Part shown: positions 24,480 to 37,700 of the stretch, piece by piece
How the letters are laid out: every line of letters starts with the position of its first letter
Numbering within the stretch: position 1 is the first letter of the stretch
Assembly: GCA_902729315.2 (NCBI GenBank)
Contig: LR746272.1
Span: forward strand, 3,320,035 to 3,384,034
Direction: 5' to 3'
Source: Spirodela intermedia
Taxonomy: Eukaryota > Streptophyta > Magnoliopsida > Alismatales > Araceae
Length of the DNA: 64,000 bases
Notes under the pieces: model-generated
Seen by the model: the letters and a program-made list of their open reading frames with translations, nothing else
Databases searched by the model: none
Told to the model about the DNA's origin: nothing
Made by a program: the position numbers and the translations under genes

Positions 24480-24730
24480 ACTTCAAATTTTAGGCACCCA
24501 AATAACTGATTCTTGGCCTATTTAAAGCCCCTTGTAGCCCAAGGGCATTCAATCTATTATTCAAATTTTATTCTTCTTTTTGACATTCTCCTCCTTTTTT
24601 GGTAGATACTAACATCCATGTAGATTCAAAGAACCTTTTTGTTTTTGTGACTCAAAGATCAAACCTTTGTGTACTCAAAGGTTTGAAGTTTCCTCAAGGT
24701 AAAGAACTTCATAGAAATAAATTCCTTCGT
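24480..24730 (+). mobile_element. LTR-like promoter relic
   Basis: GGCCTATTTAAAGCCCC (TATA-like 24519-24527) is followed by a T-rich leader and CTCAAAGGTTTGAAG, resembling the block at 7158-7350 in layout. LTR ends were not defined. It may be a solo or broken LTR of the same family. Confidence 0.35.
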
Positions 24731-25819
24731 CGATTTAAGGATGAGATTTCAGCTCTTCTCAAAAATCAACTTTGTCAACCTATCAACTTTGTCCTTTTTA
24801 TTTTCTACTACATCACATCTCTTGAAAACTATATACATATTTATCTTGGTGGGAAACATATGAGGTTATAATAGTGGATGACTATTAAAGATACACTTGG
24901 GTACTTTAGTATATTTAGCAACAAGGATAAAAGTATTTAAGATTTTAGAAAACTCTACTAGAACCAACAAAAATCAAGAGGATCAAAAGTGATCATAGAG
25001 AAAACTCTAAAAATTCAAATTTTACTTAGCTCTATGATAAAATCTTGTATTATATAGAAGTAAGGTTATGATCCTTATGTGTGTTTCAAGGACAAGGATA
25101 TCTTATAATAGTGTAACGAAATATTTATGGGCAGACGTGATCAATAAAACATACTCTGAAGTAAAAAGGGTGATCAATCCTATCCTAAAAAATGCACCCT
25201 AGAAAAAAAACCCTACAAAGGAAAATAAATCAAATTTAGGATAATTTATGCCCTTTTGTGTAAGTGATTCATCTACATATATAGAAAGGAGAAACTAAAA
25301 AAATTCAACCTAAAGATTGATCAAGACATATTTATAAAAAAATAAAGCCTATAGTGTTTACAATGAAAGAACCATAGTTGTTGGATAATTGATTTATGTT
25401 AAATTTTATTAAAAATAAAGTCATAAAATTTAGATGAAGAAGACGTTTTGAAGATATAATTTCATGAAATGTTTATTAAAGATGATACATAACTTATTGG
25501 ATTGTTGAATCTATAAGAAATATGGATTTGGCAAAGATTGAAAATTTAATAAAATTTATTCAAAATATTGGATAATTGAGACGTTTATGAAGGTGTCAAA
25601 ACTAAATCTATGTTGAATAGAGAAGATACTCTATTTGTACTAATGTTTGAAATTTAGCTTATAATTTTGGAGGAAGAAGCTCTAGAGGACAAAAATTAGG
25701 ACTTTGTTATGCATGAAGATTTAGATAAGTTTGATAATCTCTAAGAGTTATATGCATGTTATAGACCATTGCACCAAAATCCTCAAATCAATTCATAAGA
25801 GAAATTAAATGGGTGGTCA

Positions 25820-26290
25820 AAACTCACATGAATTAAGAAAGAAACGTCATCGAAAAAAAGACAAGAGTAGTAGCTCAAGGAAACACATAAAAATAAGTGA
25901 TATACATGATGGAACATATCCACATGTAGCTATATTAGAAACAATCAAAATACAGCTATCTTATACATGTATTATGAATATAATTTATTTTCAAATGGAT
26001 GTAAAAAGTCTGCTCCTAAATGGAGAGATAAAGAATAAGTATATGTTTATCAACCCCCTCAATTTATATATCCATAATATTAAGATCATTTTATTAAATT
26101 AATGAAAGCTTTGCATAGACTTAAGCATGTTACTAGAACTTGGTATAAAACAATAAGTTCATTATTAATTAAGTATAATTTCATTTGTGGTAGTACCAAC
26201 ACAAATAATGAGGTAATTAGTGAAATATATGTTGTTGATATCATCTTTAGACTAATAAATAATGAGATATTTATTGAACTTATATAGATC
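25820..26290 (+). mobile_element. Copia reverse transcriptase relic
   Basis: Frame-shifted pieces follow Copia RT in order: TRVVAQGNT (25861-25890), PHVAILETIKIQLSYTC and FQMDVKSLLLNGEI (25922-26030), LHRLKHVTRTWYKTISSLL (26112-26170), and ICGSTNTNNEV. These correspond to RLVAQGYTQ, PVARLEAIRI, QMDVKSAFLNG and LYGLKQAPRAWY in living copies. It could belong to the same ancient element as the gag relic at 22.3-23.3 kb, with the middle lost. Confidence 0.75.
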
Positions 26291-29200
26291 ATAAAGTAGA
26301 AATCTGAAATGAGTAATGATGGGAGAACTAAAATTCCTCTTTAATGAGAGTAAAATAGTTATTAAACAAAAATCATATGGGGGGAAGGAAATAAAAGAAT
26401 ACTCCAATTATAGCCTCAAATTGACTTCATGTGAGAAAATTAGATTATGAAGCCAAAAATTCTGAAGATGAATCATTAAATCTCTATTGTAACTAATTAT
26501 TAGTAAATCTTATGTTTTGTTTGTTATTTATCAATGTTTTAGATTTCAAAACAATTTAAAAGAACCACATCACTATAAATTAGAATAATATTAGCAGGTA
26601 AGAAAATGCTTATGAAAATGTAGTAAATAGAAAGACAACAACTAGATGACACATTATGCTTCATAAGTGAGAGAAAAACATGTGCTGACACTTTAAGATG
26701 ATCAATAATCGAACTTTTAAGTCAAACCATCCTTTAGATCTGAACTCAATCAAGTGACAAGCCCATTGATGATTTGATTGGGCCCAACATTCTCAACCCA
26801 AGACTTTATAAATTCAGCCCCTCAAATTAAATTCTCTTGTTTGTACCCACTTTTTCATGTGCTATGACCATAACATTTATTTCATCTTCCCAACAACATC
26901 GCTCTACCTAATTACTGATTGGATCGTTTAATATTCATTTCGAGATAAATTTCAAGACATTATTAATCAATCACAATTCTATGTTGTCTCCATTGTCTAT
27001 GATAGGACATGAAAATTTCAGAACATGTATTTTTCAAAGCTTCAAACTTCTGCCCTACTTTAGTCAGCTAGTAGCGAATTTAAAAAAACCTTTTTTTCTA
27101 TGGAAAATTATTTATGCCATCACTTTTGTAGAGCTATCACTCACATTCAGATGTTGAATCCTATTTTGTCTACAAAACATAAATGCCTAGTACCAAGAGG
27201 AAAATACATGTTACATTGAATCATACGATTTAACTTTTTTGGCCTCCAAATCAAATATTATCATTACATATACTTGAAAAGGCAAAACTAGAAGCTTACA
27301 AATCAAGCTCTAATTTTCTTTGACTTGAATCAATCCTCATGGTTAAACTTTCAATAGATATAAGTTTATTACATTTGAAGATTCAAACACCCATACACAA
27401 TTTGAATATTTTATTGAGGACATAACATTTCCTACTGCCAAATTTTATATTATAAATTCTTTCATACTATTGATCCCAATATCTCTTATATACTCAGAAG
27501 AGTTCGTTGGTTTGGTTGGAACTGGTCTCTAATCCACAGAGGATAAATCCAACACTTACAAAAAAAAATTATGTGACCTTAATTGAATATACTCATCATC
27601 ATAGTCAAAAGAAAATTAATTTGTCTCACTAGATAGGGCCTTCTCATATTTGAACATTCCTACATATAGACAGAAAGAAGCATTTATCCTTCATCATAAT
27701 AATTATTGACACCATGTCACAAGTTTTCTAGATCCAACTCATAAAATTTTTGATGTCTCTCAACTCCTATTACTTCTGATGATTATTCATCACATACTTT
27801 GATATATCCTCCTTCATAAGAGTAGAAACTTTCACATAATAAACCAAGAATATTTTTGCATTATTCATCATATTATGACAAGAAGAAAGCTCCACCTTGG
27901 TGAATTTATAATAACTAGAATGAAATCAGTTGTTAACAATGCCCTTCTATATCCCATACTAATCACTCAAAATCTCCAGCATTTGATCATGATTTTTTTT
28001 TGGAAAACTTCCCACAATTTGAAATGACTAATTAGATACTCAGAAGCAATCTAATTTGTATGGGGTATGCTTGCATTAATCAGAAATAGATTCCTCCTAA
28101 GAAACATTATAATAAGCATTGCAAATGTGATTTAGAAACCCATCAATCACCTTACATTCATCAACTTCAAATTACTCAGCCATTACTTGATTAATAATTT
28201 TATAACAATGGCATGACCCTTCACCACATAAACACTTACATTTCTCTTGATGACAAGCTTGATCAAGTTCTCCTAAGGTGAAGCACTTGAAGTGAACTAT
28301 CAAAGATCCCCATGGCAACACAAATAAGCTCATATGCCCATTGTGGCTTTGGAGTTAATGCTTGCCAAAGAATGGGAGAAAGACAATAGTGGAGAAAAGC
28401 AACTAAAGATGGAGAGTAAAGTAAAAAGAAATCAGGAGCATCTTCTACTTTATTCACCCTTATTGATGCTAACAAAAAGTGAACAAGAACCCTAAAACTG
28501 AGGGAGAAATGTTGAAAAAAAAGGAAGTTAAGGAACTAAAAGGGGAAGAAGTGAGGAAGAGAATGTTGAAAAGGGGGAGAAAAATATCGACCAAAGCTGT
28601 TTAACATAAGGGGGACGACAAGTCAGGAGAACGAGAGAAAAGAATGATTCATATAGAAAGAGGGGGAACTATGATAGGGAGAGAAAAATTATAGACAATG
28701 TAGCCTGAATTCTATTTTGGATACTAGATTTTTTCTGCACGTTTTGTGAATGTTTAAATGTACTATGTGTAAGAACACTAATTTTTTCTTCATTAATGGA
28801 ATGACTTTGATATGTTTATTAAATGTTATGGCCACAATCGTATAAACCCCCCATGGTAAACTAGTTATATCTTCTAGGGGAGAAATAAGAGTTCAAAGGA
28901 AAAAACCATATAATTCAAGGTGAGAACCAGCAAAAACTAGTGTCAAAGCCAATACTAATCTCCCAAGGAAAATTCATGTCAAATAGTCTCACACTAAGAA
29001 TTATAAGGAACAAAACTAAATTAAAATTTAGTTAAAATCCAAATTGAATTTACCAAGCAACTAGATCGACTAATTACTGAGGGATCAGTGAAATAAAAAA
29101 TCATTGATATCACCAAAAATTAATTTGAATTCATTGATATGTAACATATTCATTTGATTTAAAACTGATTTGAAAATGTGCAAACTTATTTAGCTCAGTA

Positions 29201-31508
29201 AATTATGAAACAAATTTGGAATTCCAAATTAAATTTTGTGGATTAGTTAGTTTATTAATTCAAAAGATTTTTAGTTTATATTTTGGTCAACATAGATGTC
29301 CTACAATCATGAAAGTTGAGATTTCTAGAAAATTAATCTAACTTGCACACTGTGTGAAAGTATTAATTCAAAAATTAGATATTAAATAGTTTTCAAAATT
29401 GTTGAAATAAAAAATGTAGAAAAAAACTTCAAACATTTTAAATAAAAGAAATTTCTTGCTGATGCCAAGCCTGTTTTAAAGATATTAAAAAGATATTAAA
29501 TGATCTTTTAAAGATCATCTTGTCCTTTCTTTAAAAATTTGCATTGTTTCATTCTTCCACACATTTTTCTCATGGTTGAAAATTTTGAGATTGTTATCTT
29601 GAGGAGACCAGGCTATTTCAATGATCTCAAAATATAAAATACAATATTGTGATAGAATTTATAGTTTTGGAATTATCCATTGGGATGACCTTGATGAATA
29701 TAGTGAAGGAAATCCTTAAAATTAAGAAAAGATAATTCATTGGTAAAATCATTATTTTACATCACAAGGGCCATTAAGTATTTTTTCTTGACCTTTAAAA
29801 ACACCCATACTAGTTGCATATACTGTAACAGGATTTATAGTGTTTAATAAATATTTATAGACCAATTTTTATCTGCACATTTTTCTTATGGTGCAATTTT
29901 GGTGTTGACATATGAAACACATGATGATAGATAGAAGATGCCTATAGGCACAGTCAAAATGAACCAAACAGAAATAACCATTAAGATTCACTATCTATGT
30001 GAGAATAATGACTTTAAATCATGAAATAATCAAATGGTAAATGACTATTATAAAATCATGAAAATCAAATCAGTAGTCTCTAAGGAGAACACACCCTTCA
30101 TCCTAGAGAATAATGGAAAATTCAAGATTAAGGGCAAAAATTGAAGAGCAAGAAAGGGGTGAAAAAATGCAGCCTAAACAAAGAGCTTTACAACCATTGC
30201 AATGGGATATAACATAATCAAGAAAGATGAGAATTAGATTTATTCTCTATTCAGAAAGACCAAATAAATATCCCTTTAGTGACCCTAGCCATCCACTGTC
30301 CTTGAGAAGCTAGTCTAATTTCTCTGGGGTCCTAGCCATCTATTGTCCCTAATGATAATTAGTAGATTCAAGTCTCTCAAAACCATTGGAGTGACTAAAA
30401 TGATAATTTGTTCAACATATAATTAAGGTTATGCTTGGTACCCAAGGCAATCTTCGCTTCAATTTAGAGGACATAGCTATTTGCTAGGTGTAAAAAAAAA
30501 ATTGAATTTTCTCTAGTTTGGCCCATTAGAGCTGTGAAATGGAAAAAGGGGTTTTGAGTGGAATCTAAGTTGACTGGAGGTATTAAATGTAGTGTATATA
30601 CTTTTAATTGAGCCAACAAGACTAAATTTTAACTGAACCAATAGATCCTGATGATATTCAAAGAGAGAGTATAAAAAATAAGTACTAAAATGGAATTGAG
30701 TATATTTAAAATATTACATAAAATAAGAAATATCTCAAGTATCATTTACCTTGGCAAGAGATCAAACCAGGAGTAATTTAAGGTCACTTTCATAGCCTTA
30801 TAATGTATACATAAACTTTATGTCAAATAGAAGGATTTTGTTTTAGATTTAATATGGCAAAAAATTAACATCTTTATTCGTGTACTATATGACTTTGCAA
30901 AATATTTAGTGATAGATGTGCTTCAAATAGTTTAAAAAAAAATAATTAACTACTAGAGCTCATAATCCGAAAATTCAGTTGGTGTTTATATTAATCTATT
31001 TTGGCAACATCAAACCAAGAAGAGGTCCTAGAACAATTCAAGTGAAGAAGCTCCAGTGGAAGATGGTCACAATATATGGTCAAAGCTTCCAAAGCATTCA
31101 ACAGAATTTTTTTAATATACATCCAGTCAATGAACTTATGACCATGGACCTTTACTAGGATTCTATTGACATGACCGCAATAATGAAAAAAGCACAACCA
31201 ATGCTTTATCTAACGGAAGATGGTGACTATCACCATTCAACATAGTGGTACACAAGATGACCTACTTGGTACACAAGGAAGCCATGATCAGACTAGATAT
31301 AGTTTCCAACTAGTGTGAATTTTAAAGAAAAAAAATGAACTTTCACTGAATGTGGCATCTAGTCATATCTTGTATTGTGTTGTGGGCACTAAAACAGAGT
31401 ATTATAGATGAAGGAGCAAAAGGATGAAAGCTTTGCCAGAGATAACTGTAAGAAGATGTCTAGTCAATGGATTGGTGGCCATGAAAAGAAGCCAAGAACG
31501 GAAGTATG
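26291..31508. other. Gene-poor AT-rich spacer
   Basis: No coding sequence, RNA gene or defined transposon could be supported. The longest notable frame (28475-28263, minus, 70 codons) has no recognised domain. Retroelement debris too decayed to name is likely. Confidence 0.45.
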
Positions 31509-31514
31509 TTTATT
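31509..31514 (-). terminator. Possible polyadenylation signal of the CTLH-CRA gene
   Basis: AATAAA reads on the minus strand about 200 bases after the stop codon at 31715. Position fits a plant 3' UTR, but such hexamers are common by chance in AT-rich DNA. Confidence 0.3.
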
Positions 31515-31714
31515 TAAATCCTGTTGACACAATTTAGAAAATGGTTGAACATAGTCTGCATATAAACACAAATATTGTCTGTTCTTATCCAACACTGAAT
31601 GGATAACTAGACTACGCAAACTAGTCTTAAACTACTTGCTACTATAAAAGGACCTAATTGGTCCCACAGTGAGAACAGTTAGTCAATAAAAAGACATCAC
31701 TGTACAGCGAATAA

Positions 31715-34700
31715 TTATTGAAATATTTGCTGAATAACGGTCTCCGCATTCCCATTATACTGCATAAGGAGATGGATTGCATCAGCTCTTGGCAACGCAA
31801 GGAATTCCTGCATAGGTCACAGGTATATAGAATGTAAGTACACAACACATTCCTAGTTTAAAATATAGTTCCAAAAACGCGGCACTAGATCACATGAAGT
31901 AACCAAGAACAAAGGAATCGAATTTAGCAAAATAAATATAATGTCATGAAATCCAGAGAAGCACAATATCAGGAAAATCTGATATGAAGAGCCTGAGATT
32001 ATGAAAAATGATGTCGCTAACTAGATGAAGTCTAGCATTTCTGGTGGACGTCCTTGAAGCAGATTGTTTAAATGGAGAATGTCACTGACCGTTCCTTCCT
32101 GTATGCACAGGAACCCACAAAAGAGCACACGGAGTGGGAATGCTTCGAAATTCCTCAAAAGACAAGATTACCAGGTATCTAGAGACTGGATCACATAAAT
32201 GAAAGAAACAGGGCTCCTAAGATAAAACTCTGCATCCCACTTTCTCTTGGCCACTCTTTTTTAATCTGCTGGGGAGATAAACCTCATTTAAGACTTCCAG
32301 AGAATACCCTCTTTTGGAGTGTGGCGAATACGCCCCACTGTAATCACTACAGATGACTGACATCTATCCAGACTTTTGCTGACACTAGCCACCAAAGATG
32401 GAAATGAAACCAATCATCGAACTTAAATTTAGCTAACGAACCATCTCGCCAAAATCGTTATCTTTTCAGATTAGACACTCATCATATCCCAGATTTAGCA
32501 ATGATCCACTTTCTCACAGTTTTACAGTCTCCATAAAGAAACAAAAACAGGTTAGTGAAGATGTGAGTTTACATCCTTGAGTTCCCACAGTGTCAGTTAG
32601 GACAAAAACCTGAAATCTGATTCACAAAAGAACTCTGGAGAGGTTTGAGGGCTACGAGTCTGTCGCCCAAATTGGGTGGGGGTTCCAAAAAGCTAACATT
32701 CTAGGCTCTGCTTCCTTGACTCCCTCTCTTTTTTCCATCGCTTCTGATACTTTACGAAGGTTTCATTCCAAACAACTTGGCCCCAGTTCCGGGGCCCATC
32801 AGTTCTATATCTGAGATGCTTCGCTCCTATTCCGCCATGATAGGTGATCAGCGGTAGGGAAAGGACATCAAACAGGGTCACTTCTTTTAATAGTAGATAT
32901 AAACTTCATATGGTTAATTAATGTCCGTTCTCGAGATGCATATTCCACATCGGAAACAGTTGATTTAAAGCTTCACCAGTAAACCAAAAGGCAGATGAAC
33001 CGACATTTACATCTAGTTATTCCTAACAAGCATGAAATTGAAGAATAGAGTGACAAAATATTGAGCAGAGAATCTCATTGACTGAAATTAAAATGGTTAG
33101 AACTTAAGACCTATAGAACAGATGTATTCAGCAACTTACCATAACCTTCAGAATCGCATTTTCAGTGCATATAACATTGTCAGATGAAACAGAAACTGGG
33201 CTGCTACCATCGTCTACCATCTTGTTGCTAGATGATACCGAAAATTGAGATCCAACTGTACAATTTTCAGTATCAAATTTTGATGTTAGATGGCTGAAGA
33301 AAGAATCAACGTTCTTCAAACAATCAATCTTTAGAAACCCTTCAAAACGATCACTGCACATCTGAAGCCTAAACCATTCATTGTGTGAATGGAGTGTTGC
33401 CCTCATGATCTTCATCAACTGTGGCTCTTCAATGCCGAACCTCTCTCCCAGTGCAACCTAAAAGAATTTGAACTTGAGCTTAAATGACTGGTATGCCTCA
33501 TAGAAGAATAAGAAGAAATATCCACGTATTAATATACAATAGACAGGTCTGTTTATATTCTGAAAATTTGCAACAAGCAATGAGAGAATGGTAATGTAAA
33601 TTAAATTTCCACTTATTTTACGAAAAATATATCTTCAGTTTAATTTGCTTCAGAAAAACAATCAGGAGGATTAACTTAAGAAAATCAGATGATACAACCT
33701 CATGAAAAAATTAATGATGTTAATGATGTACTAAGCAAACAGAGGACTGAGTTAAGGATTGAGTGCTACAATGTGCGAATAGGAATTTTAGCTGGCGAAA
33801 AAGAAACTCGTTACATGTTCATCATCCATAGGTAATGCCAAAAAAAATACATCAGTTTACAGCATACGTCAACATATGAGATGACCTTACCTGTAGAGAT
33901 GCTGCAAGGGTAGGAAATGGTACGCATTTGGACATTGCATCTTCATTAGGCTTAAGTAAAGTAAAAAGAGTCTCTTTCAAAGGTTTCAGCAATTCAGAAG
34001 TTTTGGATGCCAATGGTCCTAAATAAGAGCATGCAACCCCTAAGGCTCTTGAGTGATCACCATCACTAACATATTTGAGAAACTCAGCCTGAAAAGAAGT
34101 GAACAACAAGAATATCAAAAACTATAATGCAGTTCAATACAACATTATTACATTCATCAGATACGGAATCACCTGTTTAAGCTGAAATAATAGGATAGGA
34201 TTATGCAAGAAGAAGTCAGGATCCATGGCAGTTATTTCATCCACAACTTCAGCACACATCCCCTTACTAGCTAGTTCCCTTAGTTCCAAAATTATTTCAT
34301 ACTTATGCTCCTTGTCATCAGCATGCTCTACAGAAGAATGGATAAGAGACACCTGGAGGTCATTAAGAATAGCGTAATGAACACTTAAGGAAAGATCCAG
34401 CAGAAATGTGAATACTATCAGTATCACTATGAGAATACCTGTTCTTCCTCCACCATAGATTTATTAGTTTCATAAGGTTCTTTAGTTGCTACTAAGGGGA
34501 CATCAGGAAAATTTTCCAGCACTTCTAGACGTCCTTTCCATCTCTTATGTCTGCTACGTTGTCCCACTCCACGACTTCTGATCTTTCTAAACCTTCTAAA
34601 GCTGCTAACTGACTGATTCACATTGCTCGTGCTGCAAGCTTCATTGTAGTCCATAGGATCGGGTAAGAATCTCAGCTCTACTTCAGTACCTTGCCCACTT

Positions 34701-37700
34701 GGAGCACTGATATCAACTACATGAGAACCTTCCCTTGAATTCATAATATTACCAGAGGCTTCACCATCAGAAAGTATACCAGTTGCATTGTCGACAATCA
34801 GAGATGAACAATCTCTTGAGGCACTCTGTCCACTAAGAAGGTAGCTAGATCTTGGACAATGCCCAGATATCTGAGCCTCTAGTAACAAAACAGAAAAGAC
34901 GAAGATCAGTGGAGTGATAGAAAAAATGTATATCTGTAATACAATGCCAACTGATGATGACAATAAATACCATCCACTAGTCCCCTATAAATGCAATATT
35001 CACGAACAAGCTCATCTAGCATGGCGATATCCAGGTTCATCCGGCAAAGTTCATTCTGGTGAAATTGGGAGACATGGAGGAGAGTTAAACAGAACCCTTC
35101 ATTGAAAACAATGGCATTTAGAGTAGCTAAATTATTTCTTTGTGGTTAGAACTGAAAGAATGGATAGTAACAGAATGAATAATTTTGTTAGATGGCATAA
35201 TTTTGGCATGTTTTCGAGATAAAATCCATTACAAACATACATGAAAATACCTAGTTGAAATAACAAGTCCCACATAAAAACAAGGGAAAAGGAAGGCAAA
35301 CAAGACAGTAAATCAAATCATCCATTTAGCAGACAAGGATGTTGATATTCAAATTATGAGTCCTCACTTTGGAAGTGCGTCAAATCAGAACTTAATACGG
35401 CATTTATTTCATTTAAGTTCTTTTGCCACTTTTAAGCTTCTGATTTCTGCTCTTCTCTTAGACAGTAGTTTACCAGCTCAACCTTGTAAGATAAGAAGTT
35501 TTGACAATTAGTACATGCATTCTTTGTTTTCCTTATCATTACATGATGTAACTATTACCTCAAAGTAGGTTGGACTCTCCAATTTCAAAACAATTGAGCA
35601 CAATATGTCTAAGAAGGATAGGCATCCTATTACAAGGTTGGAAACTCCTCCAGAAAAAAGGATAGCAGTCATAGACATCAAACCTAATCACAATCAGGTA
35701 CTCAGACAACCATGACATTACAGTCATTTGTCTTCTAGTTCATTTTCGGTAAACCCAGAAAAAGAAACGTAATGATTTCCCTTTCCTGTCCATTGAACGA
35801 AGGACTTGTAATGGAAACCCAACAAAAATGACTTTCTTTTTTCTTTCTTTTGGGAATATTACATTCAAATTTCATATCCTTTGCCACAAACCACAGGAAA
35901 ATTTAATAGAAGTGTCAACATCAATTATCAGCATGTGGAATGCAGATAGTTTACGTTGGTAAAGATACATTATCATAAAGACTGCCAGTAATCCCTATCA
36001 AGGTTGAGTTCATACACAGGCATACAGTAGATGGACCGCAAGTATGGTGCAGCATATTCTCATTTCATACTGTCACTGAGAAAAACAATTGATTAGATGA
36101 ACGGAATAGATAATTACCTGAAATGCTTGGTACAGATTGCCTTTGGCGAATTTCAGGCTGTCAATTGCCCCCTGTCTTGTTAATTCTACTGCATGGGCAA
36201 GGGCTTGTATATCAACCTGATAATTCCCAAGTAACAATCATACCTACTAGGAGACATTCAACCAAATATACACAGATTAAGAATACCTCATCAAACGGTG
36301 GCGCCTCATACAAATTTTCTTGGGGTATTCCTGGAGGATCACGATCTTCAAAGAGAAGCCTCTGGGTAAGATCAGAAATAGGAGATTGAATTCCTTGACG
36401 AAAGCAGTAAACCTTGTGAATGCTGCAGTTTTCCAAGAAGACAAAAAATAATAATAATAATAATGAAGAAGTATTAAAATGAAAGAACATGAATAATATA
36501 TCATACTTGTATGCAAGTCAAAATTGGTAATTCGCACCTTATCAGGTATCTCAATGTCATTGAAAAGACTGGGTCATAGGAATGCAGATGTGCTCTTAAA
36601 ATAGATGAAAGCAATCCTGCTGTGTCAAACCTCCTCTTCTCTGACCACTAAAACAAAAAAATGGGACTAATGTTAGAACCCACTTGTGCCACGAAACGAC
36701 TGCTCTATAAAGTGAAGTAACCAACATCACAATGTAAAAGCATTAGTCAAAGAAACAAACAATCTTTCATCAAATTTGACTGTAAACCATTTGGTTGAAA
36801 GTATCCCCACATTTTTTTGAAATAGAAGCAGAGATTTTAGGATGACCAAGGGAATGGCCCATTCCCCATCACCTTACTACTTAAATGACAAGGTGAGATG
36901 CTCTGGTAAATCCCACAATGAAGAGTTCCAACGTTCGTCCTTCATCTACTAGACACACCTGATCAATTCCACACCTTGCAGTTCTTCACAGAAACTGATA
37001 TGTATATTTGTCTTTATTAAAGAGATCAATTGAAAATGGTGTGTGAAGTGCACTTGAAATGGGAAGATATTGTGGCCAAAAAATAAAATATCCAATAAAA
37101 AGGAATAATCCCACAGATAGACTCAATTTTCCATTATGTTAAGCCAGATGCAAACTCGTACTCATCTTCTTTCCAGCTACACAAATGGCTGTTCACATAC
37201 ATCATTATGGATATAAAAGACATTTTCAACTGTTAAGGCACAGGCACAACAGAATGCTACTGATCGTCCATGCTTGTCAAGCTGGTGCTCAGAAAACAAT
37301 AATTCTGACAATTAATAGTTTTGAGGTGCTAAGGTTAGTCCTTCAGAAAATTCTCTAATAATGGTTTGCACATATCATTACTAACGATACAGTAAAGGTT
37401 TCAGTACGATTAATCACTCGTCTTTTGGGATCTCCATCGAACATTATTGGAACATAGCAGAGCAGTGAAGATGTTGGATTTGTAACATAGTCAAAATAAA
37501 TAATGCAACACAAATTACCTCATTTGCCACAGGAGAGTTCTCATCTTCTTTATCATATATAAGAGCGAGAAGAGCATGCTTAAACTCCTCATAAGCTTCC
37601 TTCATATTAAAATAAAACGTGTCAGAGTTCACAAATGATAAAAAGAAAGCATCTGCGACTTTAATTAAAAAATGCTGGCACGAGCTAGCTAAATAAACCG

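Noticed and set aside
26291-31508. Endogenous pararetrovirus or further genes in the desert
   Set aside because: No RT, movement-protein or coat-type motif could be read in any frame; only scattered short frames are present.
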